Assembly (NCBI GenBank): GCA_025997455.1
Contig: BNUP01000054.1
Coordinates: 1 to 13,774, forward strand
Direction of reading: 5' to 3'
Source of the DNA: Fibrobacterales bacterium
GTDB lineage: Bacteria > Fibrobacterota > Fibrobacteria > Fibrobacterales > Fibrobacteraceae
Length of the DNA: 13,774 bases
Part shown: positions 1-4,518 of the stretch, one piece after another
Position numbering within the stretch: position 1 is the stretch's first letter
Layout: each line of letters starts with the position of its first letter
Notes under the pieces: generated by a model
The model's input: the letters and a program-made list of their open reading frames with translations, nothing else
Database searches by the model: none
What the model was told of the DNA's origin: nothing
Position numbers and translations under genes: made by a program

Positions 1-240
1 TCAGTGTGATTTTGAACTGGTGCTGTAGTCGTTTCGAACGTACTCTGCGCCTGCGTGACCTTTCTACAATTCGTATGCTGGTTTCACTTATAATGCGTGT
101 TGCTTTTCTTCTCTGTTTCTCCATTTTTTTTTTTTAATCATACGGGGCCCCCCGAGACCTACCCCCCATCCTCCCCCCTTTCCCCCCCCGCCCCCCTTCC
201 CATCTCAAGGGGACACCCCCCCCCCCCCCCCACGACCTAT
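1..240. other. Low-complexity pyrimidine/poly-C stretch, no gene
   Basis: This stretch holds no convincing gene. From about position 90 it is almost entirely pyrimidine, with a run of 12 T near 125-136, many C runs and an uninterrupted run of 16 C at 216-231. Composition changes abruptly at about 240 to the ordinary AT-rich coding sequence seen in the rest of the window. The pattern looks like degraded read end or unpolished contig edge rather than biology, although a real low-complexity tract cannot be excluded. The 62-codon open frame inside it (97-285) is proline-rich only because of the C runs. Confidence 0.6.
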
Positions 241-250
241 CAAAAACGAT

Positions 251-1078
251 ATGGAAGCGATAGGAAATATTGTGAATTTGGATAAACAGTTTGTTTATTC
301 TCACGATGTTTTTTTAAGGAGAGTGAGGGAGGAATTATTCCGCAGTAATCGCAGAGGAGTCTCCTTTATTTGGATAGAAATTCCTCTTGTGGGATTTATC
401 TACAAGGGCTTTACAATGCGGACTCCGCTTAGAAATTCGCCTTCTATAAACGGCACGGATTTGGAAGTGTGGAAAGTGGCGGTGCAAACCCTGTTGCTCA
501 ACAAAAGTGAGATAGATGTTTTGGGGCAGGGTAAAAACGGATTGTGGATTTTATCTCCGAATAAAGACTTTGCTTTTTTGGAAGAGAAAGTAGAAGAGAT
601 TCGCGAGAACTTGAAAGTAGCGGGAATAGACGACTCCAACTTAAAGCACCTGAATTTCAAAATTTATTTTTACAGCGGAAAGCCTCAAGCGAGTGCTTAC
701 GAGGAAAATCGATTTATAAAGGAATGGAACAGGACTTCAAAAATATTCCGTGTTGAGAGAATTTCAATTAAAAATACAGATACCAAAAATTTCAAAAACT
801 TTATCTCCAACGAGTTAAAAAGATTTATAGACATAGTGGGCGGAATTTTTGGAATTGTTGTATTTTCGCCCGTTATGCTCGCTTGTGCAATTCTTGTGAA
901 AATTGCACTTAGAAAATGGGAAAAGGAGCAGAAGAAACTTGGGAATATTGTCCTCGCCGAATTTATTTTGCAGTTCCTTCAATTTATCCTTTTCCTTATC
1001 CGCACCCGGATACATTGTGCGGAATTTATAGCAACGGAAAGAAGTTCCGTTTATGCCGAGCCGAACCTGCTTAAATAA
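251..1078 (+). pseudogene. Polyprenyl-phosphate sugar transferase, 3' part displaced
   Basis: The first 234 residues look like the front of a bacterial sugar transferase (PF02397 type, WbaP/EpsL-like), which starts glycan assembly by moving a sugar phosphate onto a polyprenyl phosphate at the inner membrane. Residues 190-220 (KRFIDIVGGIFGIVVFSPVM and following) are the family's entry motif and membrane segment. Residues about 20-140 have the spacing of a degenerate GGDEF-like domain (DVLGQGKNGLWILSPN at 89-104) without catalytic residues; this is a shape resemblance only. After V234 the frame runs into inverted sequence, and the last 41 residues to the stop are not sugar transferase. The expected continuation, including the KFRTM motif, lies on the opposite strand at 954-1096. 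The ATG at 251 is preceded by TATCAA and 7 nt, the spacing seen at other SD-less starts here. Function is well supported; whether the break is real or an artefact is open. Confidence 0.75.
866..952 (+). repeat. Inverted repeat arm 1 (87 bp, perfect)
   Basis: This arm is the exact reverse complement of 1097-1183, with 144 bp between the arms. It codes for sugar transferase residues of the SPVMLACAILVKI region on the + strand. Identity stops sharply at both ends: position 865 does not pair with 1184, and beyond one more matching base (953/1096) the arms diverge. A perfect, sharply bounded repeat inside a gene points to a recent fold-back event. Confidence 0.97.
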
Positions 1079-1183
1079 AACTGTCGTGTCTTGCGGGACA
1101 ATATTCCCAAGTTTCTTCTGCTCCTTTTCCCATTTTCTAAGTGCAATTTTCACAAGAATTGCACAAGCGAGCATAACGGGCGA
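953..1183 (-). pseudogene. Sugar transferase fragment in opposite orientation
   Basis: On the - strand the frame reads SPVMLACAILVKI..., then LFKQVRLGINGTSFRCYKFRTM and YPGADKEKDKLKELQNKFGED. The segment with the conserved Q-x-R-x-G and KFRTM residues is the substrate- and membrane-contacting core of the sugar transferase family. It continues the truncated + strand gene at 251: the overlap over the inverted repeat is exact, and the 144-bp loop supplies the next roughly 48 codons. It has no start of its own. The rest of the gene (about another 100-120 residues in this family) is absent from the window. It is best read as a displaced piece of one gene, not a separate gene. Confidence 0.85.
1097..1183 (-). 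repeat. Inverted repeat arm 2 (87 bp, perfect)
   Basis: This is the partner of 866-952. Read on the - strand it encodes the same sugar transferase segment and continues without a break into the rest of the domain (PQDTTVLFKQVRLG...). Arm 2 plus the loop is therefore the native arrangement, and arm 1 is joined to it head to head. To the right, at 1184, the sequence switches abruptly to unrelated DNA. Confidence 0.97.
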
Positions 1184-1207
1184 GTTAGCGTGCAAATGTG
1201 CGTTGTC

Positions 1208-1228
1208 ATTGCGGGCTTGATCCGCAAT
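1208..1228. repeat. REP-like palindrome ATTGCGG/CCGCAAT
   Basis: A perfect 7-bp stem (1208-1214 with 1222-1228) with a 7-nt loop lies inside the phrase GTCATTGCGGGCTTGATCC. Short GTCATTGCGGGC... palindromes of this kind are common dispersed intergenic repeats in several bacterial phyla; membership is recalled, not searched. It sits between the broken sugar transferase junction and the RBS of the next gene. Confidence 0.55.
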
Positions 1229-1244
1229 CTAAAAGGATTTGTCT

Positions 1245-1421
1245 ATGAGAATAATTTCTGAAAAAGTTTTATCGCTCGACAATTTTGACTTTCCCGAAAC
1301 TCTGGCGTTAAAGATAGAGAACGAGGCGGAAAAAATGAAAAAAGACGGGTGGTTTTATTCTCACAGTTCAACGGATGAGTTAATGGAAAACATCGTTTTG
1401 TTCTTTGAAAGAGAGGAGTAA
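1245..1421 (+). CDS. Small hypothetical protein, 58 aa
   Basis: I do not recognise this family. The ATG at 1245 is preferred over the TTG two codons upstream because AAAAGGA (1231-1237) lies 7 nt before it. The product is acidic and hydrophilic, with a helical middle (ALKIENEAEKMKKDG), an FYSHSSTDELMENIVLFFEREE tail, and no signal peptide or membrane segment. Its size and charge would suit an antitoxin or a small regulatory protein, but no toxin-like gene follows directly: the next 230 bp are hairpins and a promoter. It begins 60 bp right of the chimeric junction, so its original upstream neighbour is unknown. Confidence 0.55.
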   Translation: MRIISEKVLSLDNFDFPETLALKIENEAEKMKKDGWFYSHSSTDELMENIVLFFEREE

Positions 1422-1445
1422 TATTTTTGTAGGTTTTACTTTCTA

Positions 1446-1490
1446 TAGTAGGCTCTGAAGAACTAGTTAAGAGGTCGTCAGAGCCTACTA
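1446..1490. repeat. 13-bp perfect inverted repeat (hairpin)
   Basis: TAGTAGGCTCTGA at 1446-1458 pairs perfectly with TCAGAGCCTACTA at 1478-1490 across a 19-nt loop that itself contains the palindrome AACTAGTT (1461-1468). There is no T-run after it, so it is not a standard intrinsic terminator. It lies 24 nt after the stop of the 58-aa gene and may act as an RNA end-stabilising hairpin, a protein-binding site or a small mobile-repeat remnant. Confidence 0.75.
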
Positions 1491-1531
1491 AGCGACATGG
1501 GCAACCGTGTTTTTATGGTGATAATGTCATC

Positions 1532-1558
1532 CTGCGGCGAATGCTCGCAGTATCGCCG
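1532..1558. repeat. REP-like GTCATCCTG palindromic element
   Basis: After GTCATCCTG (1526-1534) comes CGGCGA (1535-1540) pairing with TCGCCG (1553-1558). An alternative stem, CTGCG (1532-1536) with CGCAG (1546-1550), overlaps it. Two mutually exclusive stems in a GC-rich island within AT-rich intergenic DNA are typical of REP-type dispersed repeats. Family membership is inferred. Confidence 0.45.
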
Positions 1559-1561
1559 TCG

Positions 1562-1615
1562 TCTTTGAAGAACTCCTTATTTTATGAGATAAAGTTTGAG
1601 GGAGTTCTTCAGAGA
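1562..1615. repeat. 15-bp inverted repeat upstream of the PIN module
   Basis: Bases 1562-1576 pair with 1601-1615 with one mismatch; the core TGAAGAACTCC is perfect. The loop is 24 nt and AT-rich. The right arm ends 4 nt before the proposed -10 element at 1619, so the structure could be an operator for autoregulation of the PIN module or a transcription barrier. Part of the right arm (1603-1614) is also the exact reverse complement of 1453-1464 in the upstream hairpin, allowing a long-range alternative fold. Confidence 0.6.
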
Positions 1616-1618
1616 TTA

Positions 1619-1628
1619 CTATATTTAT
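1619..1628 (+). promoter_or_regulatory. Candidate -10 element CTATATTTAT
   Basis: The decamer CTATATTTAT lies 27 nt before the ATG of the antitoxin-like gene. The identical decamer lies upstream of the pilin gene at 2553-2562, and TATATTTG versions precede two cassettes further right. It resembles the TAnnTTTG -7 element of the Bacteroidetes primary sigma factor. No convincing -35 element is visible. The role is inferred from recurrence and position. Confidence 0.4.
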
Positions 1629-1655
1629 TCATAGAACCGCAAGCAAGGAGCATTT

Positions 1656-1961
1656 ATGGCTACAGTTACTATTAACAGACCATCGAGAACTACAGTTATA
1701 CCTCGCAGGGTAGCCTCGACTATGCGTTTACCCGCAGTTAATGTGCCGGAGCAATATCATTCGGAACCTGAATTGTCAGAAGAAGAAATTTTTGAATTAG
1801 TGAACAAAACAGTAAAAGCATCTCGAAGAAAAAAACATGCGGAAAAATTTAGAAAAACGATGCAAGAAATGCAAGTTTTGGCGCCAACTATTTGGGAAAA
1901 CGAAGAGGAGTTTCAAAAAGAATTACAAAGTATCATAAAAAAAGTCAGAGCAGAATTATGA
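1656..1961 (+). CDS. Putative antitoxin partner of PIN toxin, 101 aa
   Basis: This protein is likely the antitoxin of a two-gene type II module. The ATG at 1656 has a strong RBS, AAGGAG at 1645-1650, 5 nt upstream. The N-terminal 30 residues are basic and hydroxyl-rich (INRPSRTTVIPRRVAS) and could bind DNA. Residues 38-101 are charged and helical (EEEIFELVNKTVKASRRKKH... to KKVRAEL), suited to wrapping a partner. I do not recognise a named antitoxin fold; the assignment rests mainly on the next gene, whose ATG overlaps this stop as ATGA at 1958-1961, giving translational coupling. A hairpin and candidate -10 element lie just upstream, fitting autoregulation. Confidence 0.6.
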   Translation: MATVTINRPSRTTVIPRRVASTMRLPAVNVPEQYHSEPELSEEEIFELVNKTVKASRRKKHAEKFRKTMQEMQVLAPTIWENEEEFQKELQSIIKKVRAEL

Positions 1962-2353
1962 TAAAAATAGTGATTGACTCTAATGTGATATTTTCCGCAA
2001 CTTTTTTCGGCGGACTTCCACAAAAAGTTTTAGACTTGGTCTTATCCGAAAAATTAGTAGCAGTTGTATCGGAAAATATTGTTGAAGAGTACAAAAGAAT
2101 CATAAAAGAAGAAGTAAAAAGAGTTTCAAAATTTGAAATAGACGATTTCCTTTATCTATGTGAAAAAATAAGCCCGAAGACCCATATAACTATTTGCCGA
2201 GATACTGATGACAATATGTTTCTGGAATGTGCAATTGACGGCAAATGTATCTATATTGTGAGCGGAGACAAAGATTTGCTTGTGCTTAAAGAATACGAAG
2301 GCGTTAAAATAATGACGGTGAAGCAGTTTTTGGATAATTTTGAGGATGGGTAA
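1958..2353 (+). CDS. PIN-domain toxin (COG1569-like), 131 aa
   Basis: This is a PIN-fold ribonuclease of the kind that acts as toxin in VapBC-like modules, cleaving RNA with metal ions held by acidic residues. Visible motifs are IVIDSN (D7), SENIVEEY (E43/E44), RDTDDNMFLECA (D82, D84, D85) and IVSGDKDLL (D104). This set, with the D-x-D-D-N and SGDKDLL phrases, is characteristic of the COG1569 subgroup, and all acidic positions are present, so the enzyme should be active. The ATG at 1958 overlaps the antitoxin stop; the in-frame codons back to 1892 are antitoxin sequence in another frame and are not used. Length is normal for the family. Target RNA unknown. Confidence 0.85.
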   Translation: MIKIVIDSNVIFSATFFGGLPQKVLDLVLSEKLVAVVSENIVEEYKRIIKEEVKRVSKFEIDDFLYLCEKISPKTHITICRDTDDNMFLECAIDGKCIYIVSGDKDLLVLKEYEGVKIMTVKQFLDNFEDG

Positions 2354-2356
2354 AGT

Positions 2357-2428
2357 ATGTTCAAAAATCAGCGGTTTGTTATAGGTAAAATGCTTTCCAC
2401 AAAGCGGGCACCTGCGGAATTAGGGTAG
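2357..2428 (+). pseudogene. Antitoxin-gene remnant, 23 codons
   Basis: A short open frame starting 3 nt after the PIN gene reads MFKNQRFVIGKM.... Its start matches VFKNQRLVIL inside the antitoxin at 4143, and about 22 of 28 bases agree between 2357-2384 and 4209-4236. Nothing resembling the rest of that gene follows. It is probably debris of a lost antitoxin gene. A short chance match is possible because only about 9 residues are shared. Confidence 0.4.
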
Positions 2429-2552
2429 GCATATATACCCATTCGCTCCTACAAAAGTGCCTCTGCCTTTCCAAAATACCCGTCTATATGACTAAAAAAT
2501 GACATTTTTTTGACAAAGTGCATTTTTTTTAACCGCATTGCCTTAAAAAAAT

Positions 2553-2562
2553 CTATATTTAT
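2553..2562 (+). promoter_or_regulatory. Candidate pilin promoter -10, CTATATTTAT
   Basis: This is the same decamer as at 1619-1628, here 45 nt before the pilin ATG, leaving an untranslated leader of roughly 40 nt that contains the RBS TAGGAG (2596-2601). A TTGACA hexamer at 2510-2515 is too far upstream to pair with it. The surrounding 2500-2560 is rich in T and A tracts, which often strengthen promoters. The rest of the 254-bp intergenic region shows no further gene. Confidence 0.4.
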
Positions 2563-2607
2563 ATATGAAAAACAATGTTGTTTCACTTTAACCTATAGGA
2601 GTTCACT

Positions 2608-3117
2608 ATGAAGGCAACAAAAAAAGGATTCACACTCATCGAATTGATGGTTGTGATAGTAATCATCGGTATTTTGGCGGCAATTGCAATTCCAAAGTTG
2701 TTTGGAATGACCGCCAAGGCAAAAGCCCAAGAAGTGGGTCCTGCCGCCGGTACTTGGAGCAAACTGCAACAGGCGTTTATTGCAGAAACTGGAAAAGTCG
2801 GCTCGTTTGCAAAAATCGGCTACACTCCTCCCGGAGCGTCACAGTCTACAGTGAACGCAAGCGGTACAAAATTCTTCTGGTATACCACCAATCTTACAGG
2901 TACCTCTGGGACCGCTGGTGCCACAGCTGGCACCGATGAATCTACTAGTGCAGAGTGGACTGCAACCATCTCTGCCGTGCTTGGTAATTGTACTACCGCT
3001 GGAGGAACATGGGGAGTTTTTGTCGATGCTGTGACTGGAACGGCTGCTGCCAAAGGTGCTGCGATTTCTGACTCTGAATGTAGTGTCTTGACACCCCAGT
3101 TCGCAAATATAAAATAA
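2608..3117 (+). CDS. Type IV major pilin-like prepilin, 169 aa
   Basis: This is a type IV pilus or pseudopilus subunit. It has a 7-residue leader MKATKKG, then the prepilin peptidase site and N-methylated helix F-T-L-I-E-L (E5 of the mature chain) followed by MVVIVIIGILAAIAIP. The globular part starts KLFGMTAKAKAQEVGPAAGTW, has IGYTPPG near residues 70-76, and is rich in Thr, Ala, Gly and Ser. Two cysteines, in GNCTT and SECSVL near the C-terminus, could close the D-region loop. Length suits a major pilin. RBS TAGGAG lies 6 nt before the ATG, with its own candidate promoter upstream and a terminator downstream, so it is monocistronic and probably highly expressed. No other pilus gene is near. 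Family certain; exact role (adhesion, motility, secretion) not decidable. Confidence 0.93.
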   Translation: MKATKKGFTLIELMVVIVIIGILAAIAIPKLFGMTAKAKAQEVGPAAGTWSKLQQAFIAETGKVGSFAKIGYTPPGASQSTVNASGTKFFWYTTNLTGTSGTAGATAGTDESTSAEWTATISAVLGNCTTAGGTWGVFVDAVTGTAAAKGAAISDSECSVLTPQFANIK

Positions 3118-3154
3118 TTGTCTGATTAGTAAATGTATTCGTTTACGCCCATAC

Positions 3155-3190
3155 AAGGGATTTCCATGATTTTGTGGGAATCCTTTTTTT
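3155..3190 (+). terminator. Rho-independent terminator of the pilin gene
   Basis: A hairpin pairs AAGGGATTTCC (3155-3165) with GGGAATCCTT (3176-3185), with one bulged G and one G-T pair, about 10 bp in total. It runs straight into T7 (3184-3190). It begins 37 nt after the pilin stop, and the next gene starts 64 nt later behind its own promoter. Confidence 0.75.
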
Positions 3191-3207
3191 GTTGGTTGGA
3201 TATGGAC

Positions 3208-3256
3208 GGGTTTGTGATTTTTTGTATATTTGTAGAGAAAGGAGAATTTTATTATG
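3208..3256 (+). promoter_or_regulatory. Leader copy A: promoter and RBS of the DUF2335 cassette
   Basis: This 49-bp segment is nearly identical to 4097-4145, differing by two single-base indels and one or two substitutions. It contains TATATTTG (3225-3232), matching a TAnnTTTG -10 element, then AAAGGAG (3238-3244), 9 nt of AT-rich spacer and the ATG. The predicted untranslated leader is only about 17 nt. Identity ends a few bases into the coding sequence (ATGTA in both), so the shared unit is the expression signal rather than the gene. Confidence 0.65.
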
Positions 3257-3460
3257 TATATGGATACTATTACTAAAAAGGGACGATATCCCCTTGCTTT
3301 TATCCGAGGCTTCGCCTCTGTTTTCAATCTTTCCGGCAGTCTTTTTATAGATGTTCCCGATTTGTCGGGCGGATTGGAGCGTGATTCCGCTATGCTAAAA
3401 CAGGACTGGATACGGATTGGCGGCGATATACGCAATGCAATGGATAAAATAAATGCTTGA
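3254..3460 (+). CDS. Small conserved-looking protein upstream of DUF2335, 68 aa
   Basis: I cannot assign a function. The protein starts MYMDTITKKGRYPLAFIRGF, has a moderately hydrophobic middle (ASVFNLSGSLFIDVP) and a hydrophilic tail with QDWIRIGGDIRNAMDK. The ATG has a clear RBS (AAAGGAG, 9 nt upstream) supplied by the repeated leader. The stop overlaps the next gene by 8 nt (ATGCTTGA, 3453-3460), so the two are translationally coupled and probably act together. The middle is too polar for a standard membrane helix. It could be a small regulator, antitoxin or partner of the membrane protein that follows. Confidence 0.65.
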   Translation: MYMDTITKKGRYPLAFIRGFASVFNLSGSLFIDVPDLSGGLERDSAMLKQDWIRIGGDIRNAMDKINA

Positions 3461-3797
3461 GAACTCTATTGAAACTTCCGTCACCTATGTTGGACCGTTG
3501 CCACCGGCAAACGATTTTTCAAAATATGAACAAACGCTCCCAGGCGCGGCTCATAGGATTTTAACTCTCGCCGAGCAAGAAGCCGAACATCGCCGTAAAA
3601 ATGAAAACAAATTAATTGATGAATCTATTTCTTTAGGTCGTAAAGGGCAGATTTTTGCTTTTATCATTGCACTTGTATCGCTTGGCATTGTTTGCACTAG
3701 TTTTTTCTTTTCTCAACCGTTTGCGGCAATTGCGCCCGCCATCATTGCATTTACTAGCCTTGCATCAATTTTTGTCGGTAAACACACATCCAAATAA
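3453..3797 (+). CDS. DUF2335-type membrane protein, 114 aa
   Basis: The product matches the layout of the DUF2335 family, whose function is unknown. It has an N-terminal GPLPP motif (residues 14-18), then KYEQTLPGAAHRILTLAEQ and EAEHR, a charged amphipathic stretch to about residue 63, the junction GRKGQIFAF, and two membrane helices (about 66-87 and 89-109) with a short basic tail HTSK. The N-terminal two-thirds is predicted cytoplasmic, anchored by a helical hairpin. Length is usual for the family. The ATG at 3453 lies inside the end of the preceding gene and has no RBS of its own, so translation probably depends on coupling. The family is often found in accessory regions; its membrane-hairpin design would fit an effector or toxin, but that is speculation. 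Confidence 0.8.
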   Translation: MLENSIETSVTYVGPLPPANDFSKYEQTLPGAAHRILTLAEQEAEHRRKNENKLIDESISLGRKGQIFAFIIALVSLGIVCTSFFFSQPFAAIAPAIIAFTSLASIFVGKHTSK

Positions 3798-3821
3798 AGC
3801 CTGATAAGCCAAGCGGAGCAA

Positions 3822-4061
3822 GTGTATAACCAATATATTGCAAAGCAAAACGAAGGAGAGCCAAAAAATGCAAAAAAACTCCACGCCATTAGCGAATTAG
3901 AATCGTTACTGACAAAAAAACAGTTATACGAGTCCCATAAGCTTGCAAAAAAAGATAGCCTTGACATAAGACTGGGTGCTTTGGCTCGACTACAACGCTC
4001 CCTTTTGACTGTTTTCTTTGCAATTGGGGCTTGGGTTGCTGCTGTTTGTGGAATTGTTTAG
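3822..4061 (+). CDS. Small tail-anchored protein after DUF2335, 79 aa
   Basis: I do not recognise this family. The first 57 residues are charged and helical (AKQNEGEPKNAKKLHAISELESLLTKKQ...), suggesting a coiled coil. Residues 59-79 (RSLLTVFFAIGAWVAAVCGIV) form one C-terminal membrane helix ending at the stop, so the protein is tail-anchored facing the cytoplasm. The start is a GTG at 3822 with a weak CGGAG close upstream; no in-frame ATG is available, and the frame is open back to 3798. It lies 24 nt after the DUF2335 stop, as the third gene of the same transcription unit. The pairing of two small membrane proteins with helical cytoplasmic parts suggests a complex. Confidence 0.6.
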   Translation: MYNQYIAKQNEGEPKNAKKLHAISELESLLTKKQLYESHKLAKKDSLDIRLGALARLQRSLLTVFFAIGAWVAAVCGIV

Positions 4062-4066
4062 GGATT

Positions 4067-4085
4067 GGCACCTCTTGCGGGTGCC
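4067..4085. repeat. Perfect hairpin GGCACC/GGTGCC after the DUF2335 cassette
   Basis: A 6-bp GC-rich stem (4067-4072 with 4080-4085) with a 7-nt loop starts 5 nt after the stop of the third gene. The usual T-run is missing, so if it ends transcription it does so weakly. It separates the DUF2335 cassette from the second leader copy. Confidence 0.5.
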
Positions 4086-4096
4086 CAGTATAAATT

Positions 4097-4145
4097 GGGT
4101 TTGTGATTTTTTTGTATATTTGTAAAAAAGGAGAATTTTATTATG
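4097..4145 (+). promoter_or_regulatory. Leader copy B: promoter and RBS of the antitoxin/toxin pair
   Basis: This is the second copy of the leader at 3208-3256, carrying TATATTTG (4115-4122), AAAAAAGGAG and the same spacer to an ATG that also begins ATGTA. It probably drives the antitoxin and, by read-through, the truncated toxin and the 692-aa glycosyltransferase, because only 6 nt separate the toxin stop from that gene. Confidence 0.65.
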
Positions 4146-4382
4146 TACGCTACATACCATTTGCAGACCGATGAACTCAGTAGTAGGGTTATAGACTCTA
4201 TCAAGGATGTATTTAAAAATCAGCGACTTGTTATACTGACAGAGGCAGCATATAGCGAAATGGAAAAGTCAAAGCGAAACTTAGAATATCTTGCTCGCAT
4301 AGACAAGGCAGAAAAAGATATTGATTCCGGTAAAGGTATTGTGAAAACGATTGCAGAATTGGAAAAATTGGCCGATGAATGA
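4143..4382 (+). CDS. Antitoxin of a YoeB/RelE-type module, 79 aa
   Basis: This is the antitoxin half of a type II module. The sequence begins MYATYHLQTDELSSRVIDSIKDVF, an N-terminal strand plus helix typical of Phd/YefM- or RelB-like antitoxins of this size. A charged helical tail (EYLARIDKAEKDIDSGKGIVKTIAELEKLADE) would wrap a toxin and shield its active site. A strong RBS from leader copy B precedes the ATG. The stop overlaps the toxin ATG by 8 nt (4375-4382), the coupled order usual for these modules. Since the toxin is truncated, this antitoxin may be orphaned, kept for cross-neutralisation, or still acting as a repressor. Family level is fairly secure; exact subfamily is not. Confidence 0.7.
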   Translation: MYATYHLQTDELSSRVIDSIKDVFKNQRLVILTEAAYSEMEKSKRNLEYLARIDKAEKDIDSGKGIVKTIAELEKLADE

Positions 4383-4512
4383 TATTATATTCGCTCCCGA
4401 TGCTTTGTTGCAATATATGGAATGGCAAACAGAAGATAAAAAAACATTGAAACGAATCAATGCTCTCATTAAAAATTTAAGGATATTGTCTTGCAAAGGA
4501 CATTACGAATAG
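4375..4512 (+). pseudogene. Truncated YoeB-like toxin, 45 aa
   Basis: The 45-residue frame reads MNDIIFAPDALLQYMEWQTEDKKTLKRINALIKNLR..., which matches the first half of YoeB/Txe ribosome-dependent mRNA interferases (the WQ..D.....KIN.LIKD motif). Those are about 85 residues long, and their catalytic Glu, Arg, His and Tyr all lie in the second half. Here the match fades after residue 36 and a stop follows, so those residues are missing and the enzyme should be inactive. The gene ends 6 nt before the 692-aa glycosyltransferase, which suggests its 3' half was lost when that gene was joined here. An alternative frame continues KDIVLQRTLRIEI, so a frameshift before the truncation is possible. Confidence 0.65.
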
Positions 4513-4518
4513 AGATAT

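Noticed and set aside
97..285. 62-codon proline-rich frame at the left end
   Set aside because: Its composition comes entirely from C and T runs in low-complexity sequence, and it has no RBS.
815..1195. 126-codon - strand frame as an independent gene
   Set aside because: It is a displaced sugar transferase segment flanked by chimeric sequence; its ends are not homologous to the family.
2510..2515. TTGACA hexamer as a -35 box for the pilin
   Set aside because: At a 17-bp spacing the -10 position reads CCGCAT, and the good TATATT is 38 bp away.
2839..3435. 198-codon open frame on the - strand
   Set aside because: It is antisense to the pilin gene, crosses its terminator and has no recognisable domain. 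The + strand pilin is certain.
4067..4085. Perfect GGCACC/GGTGCC hairpin as an intrinsic terminator
   Set aside because: There is no T-run after the stem, so it was recorded only as a hairpin.
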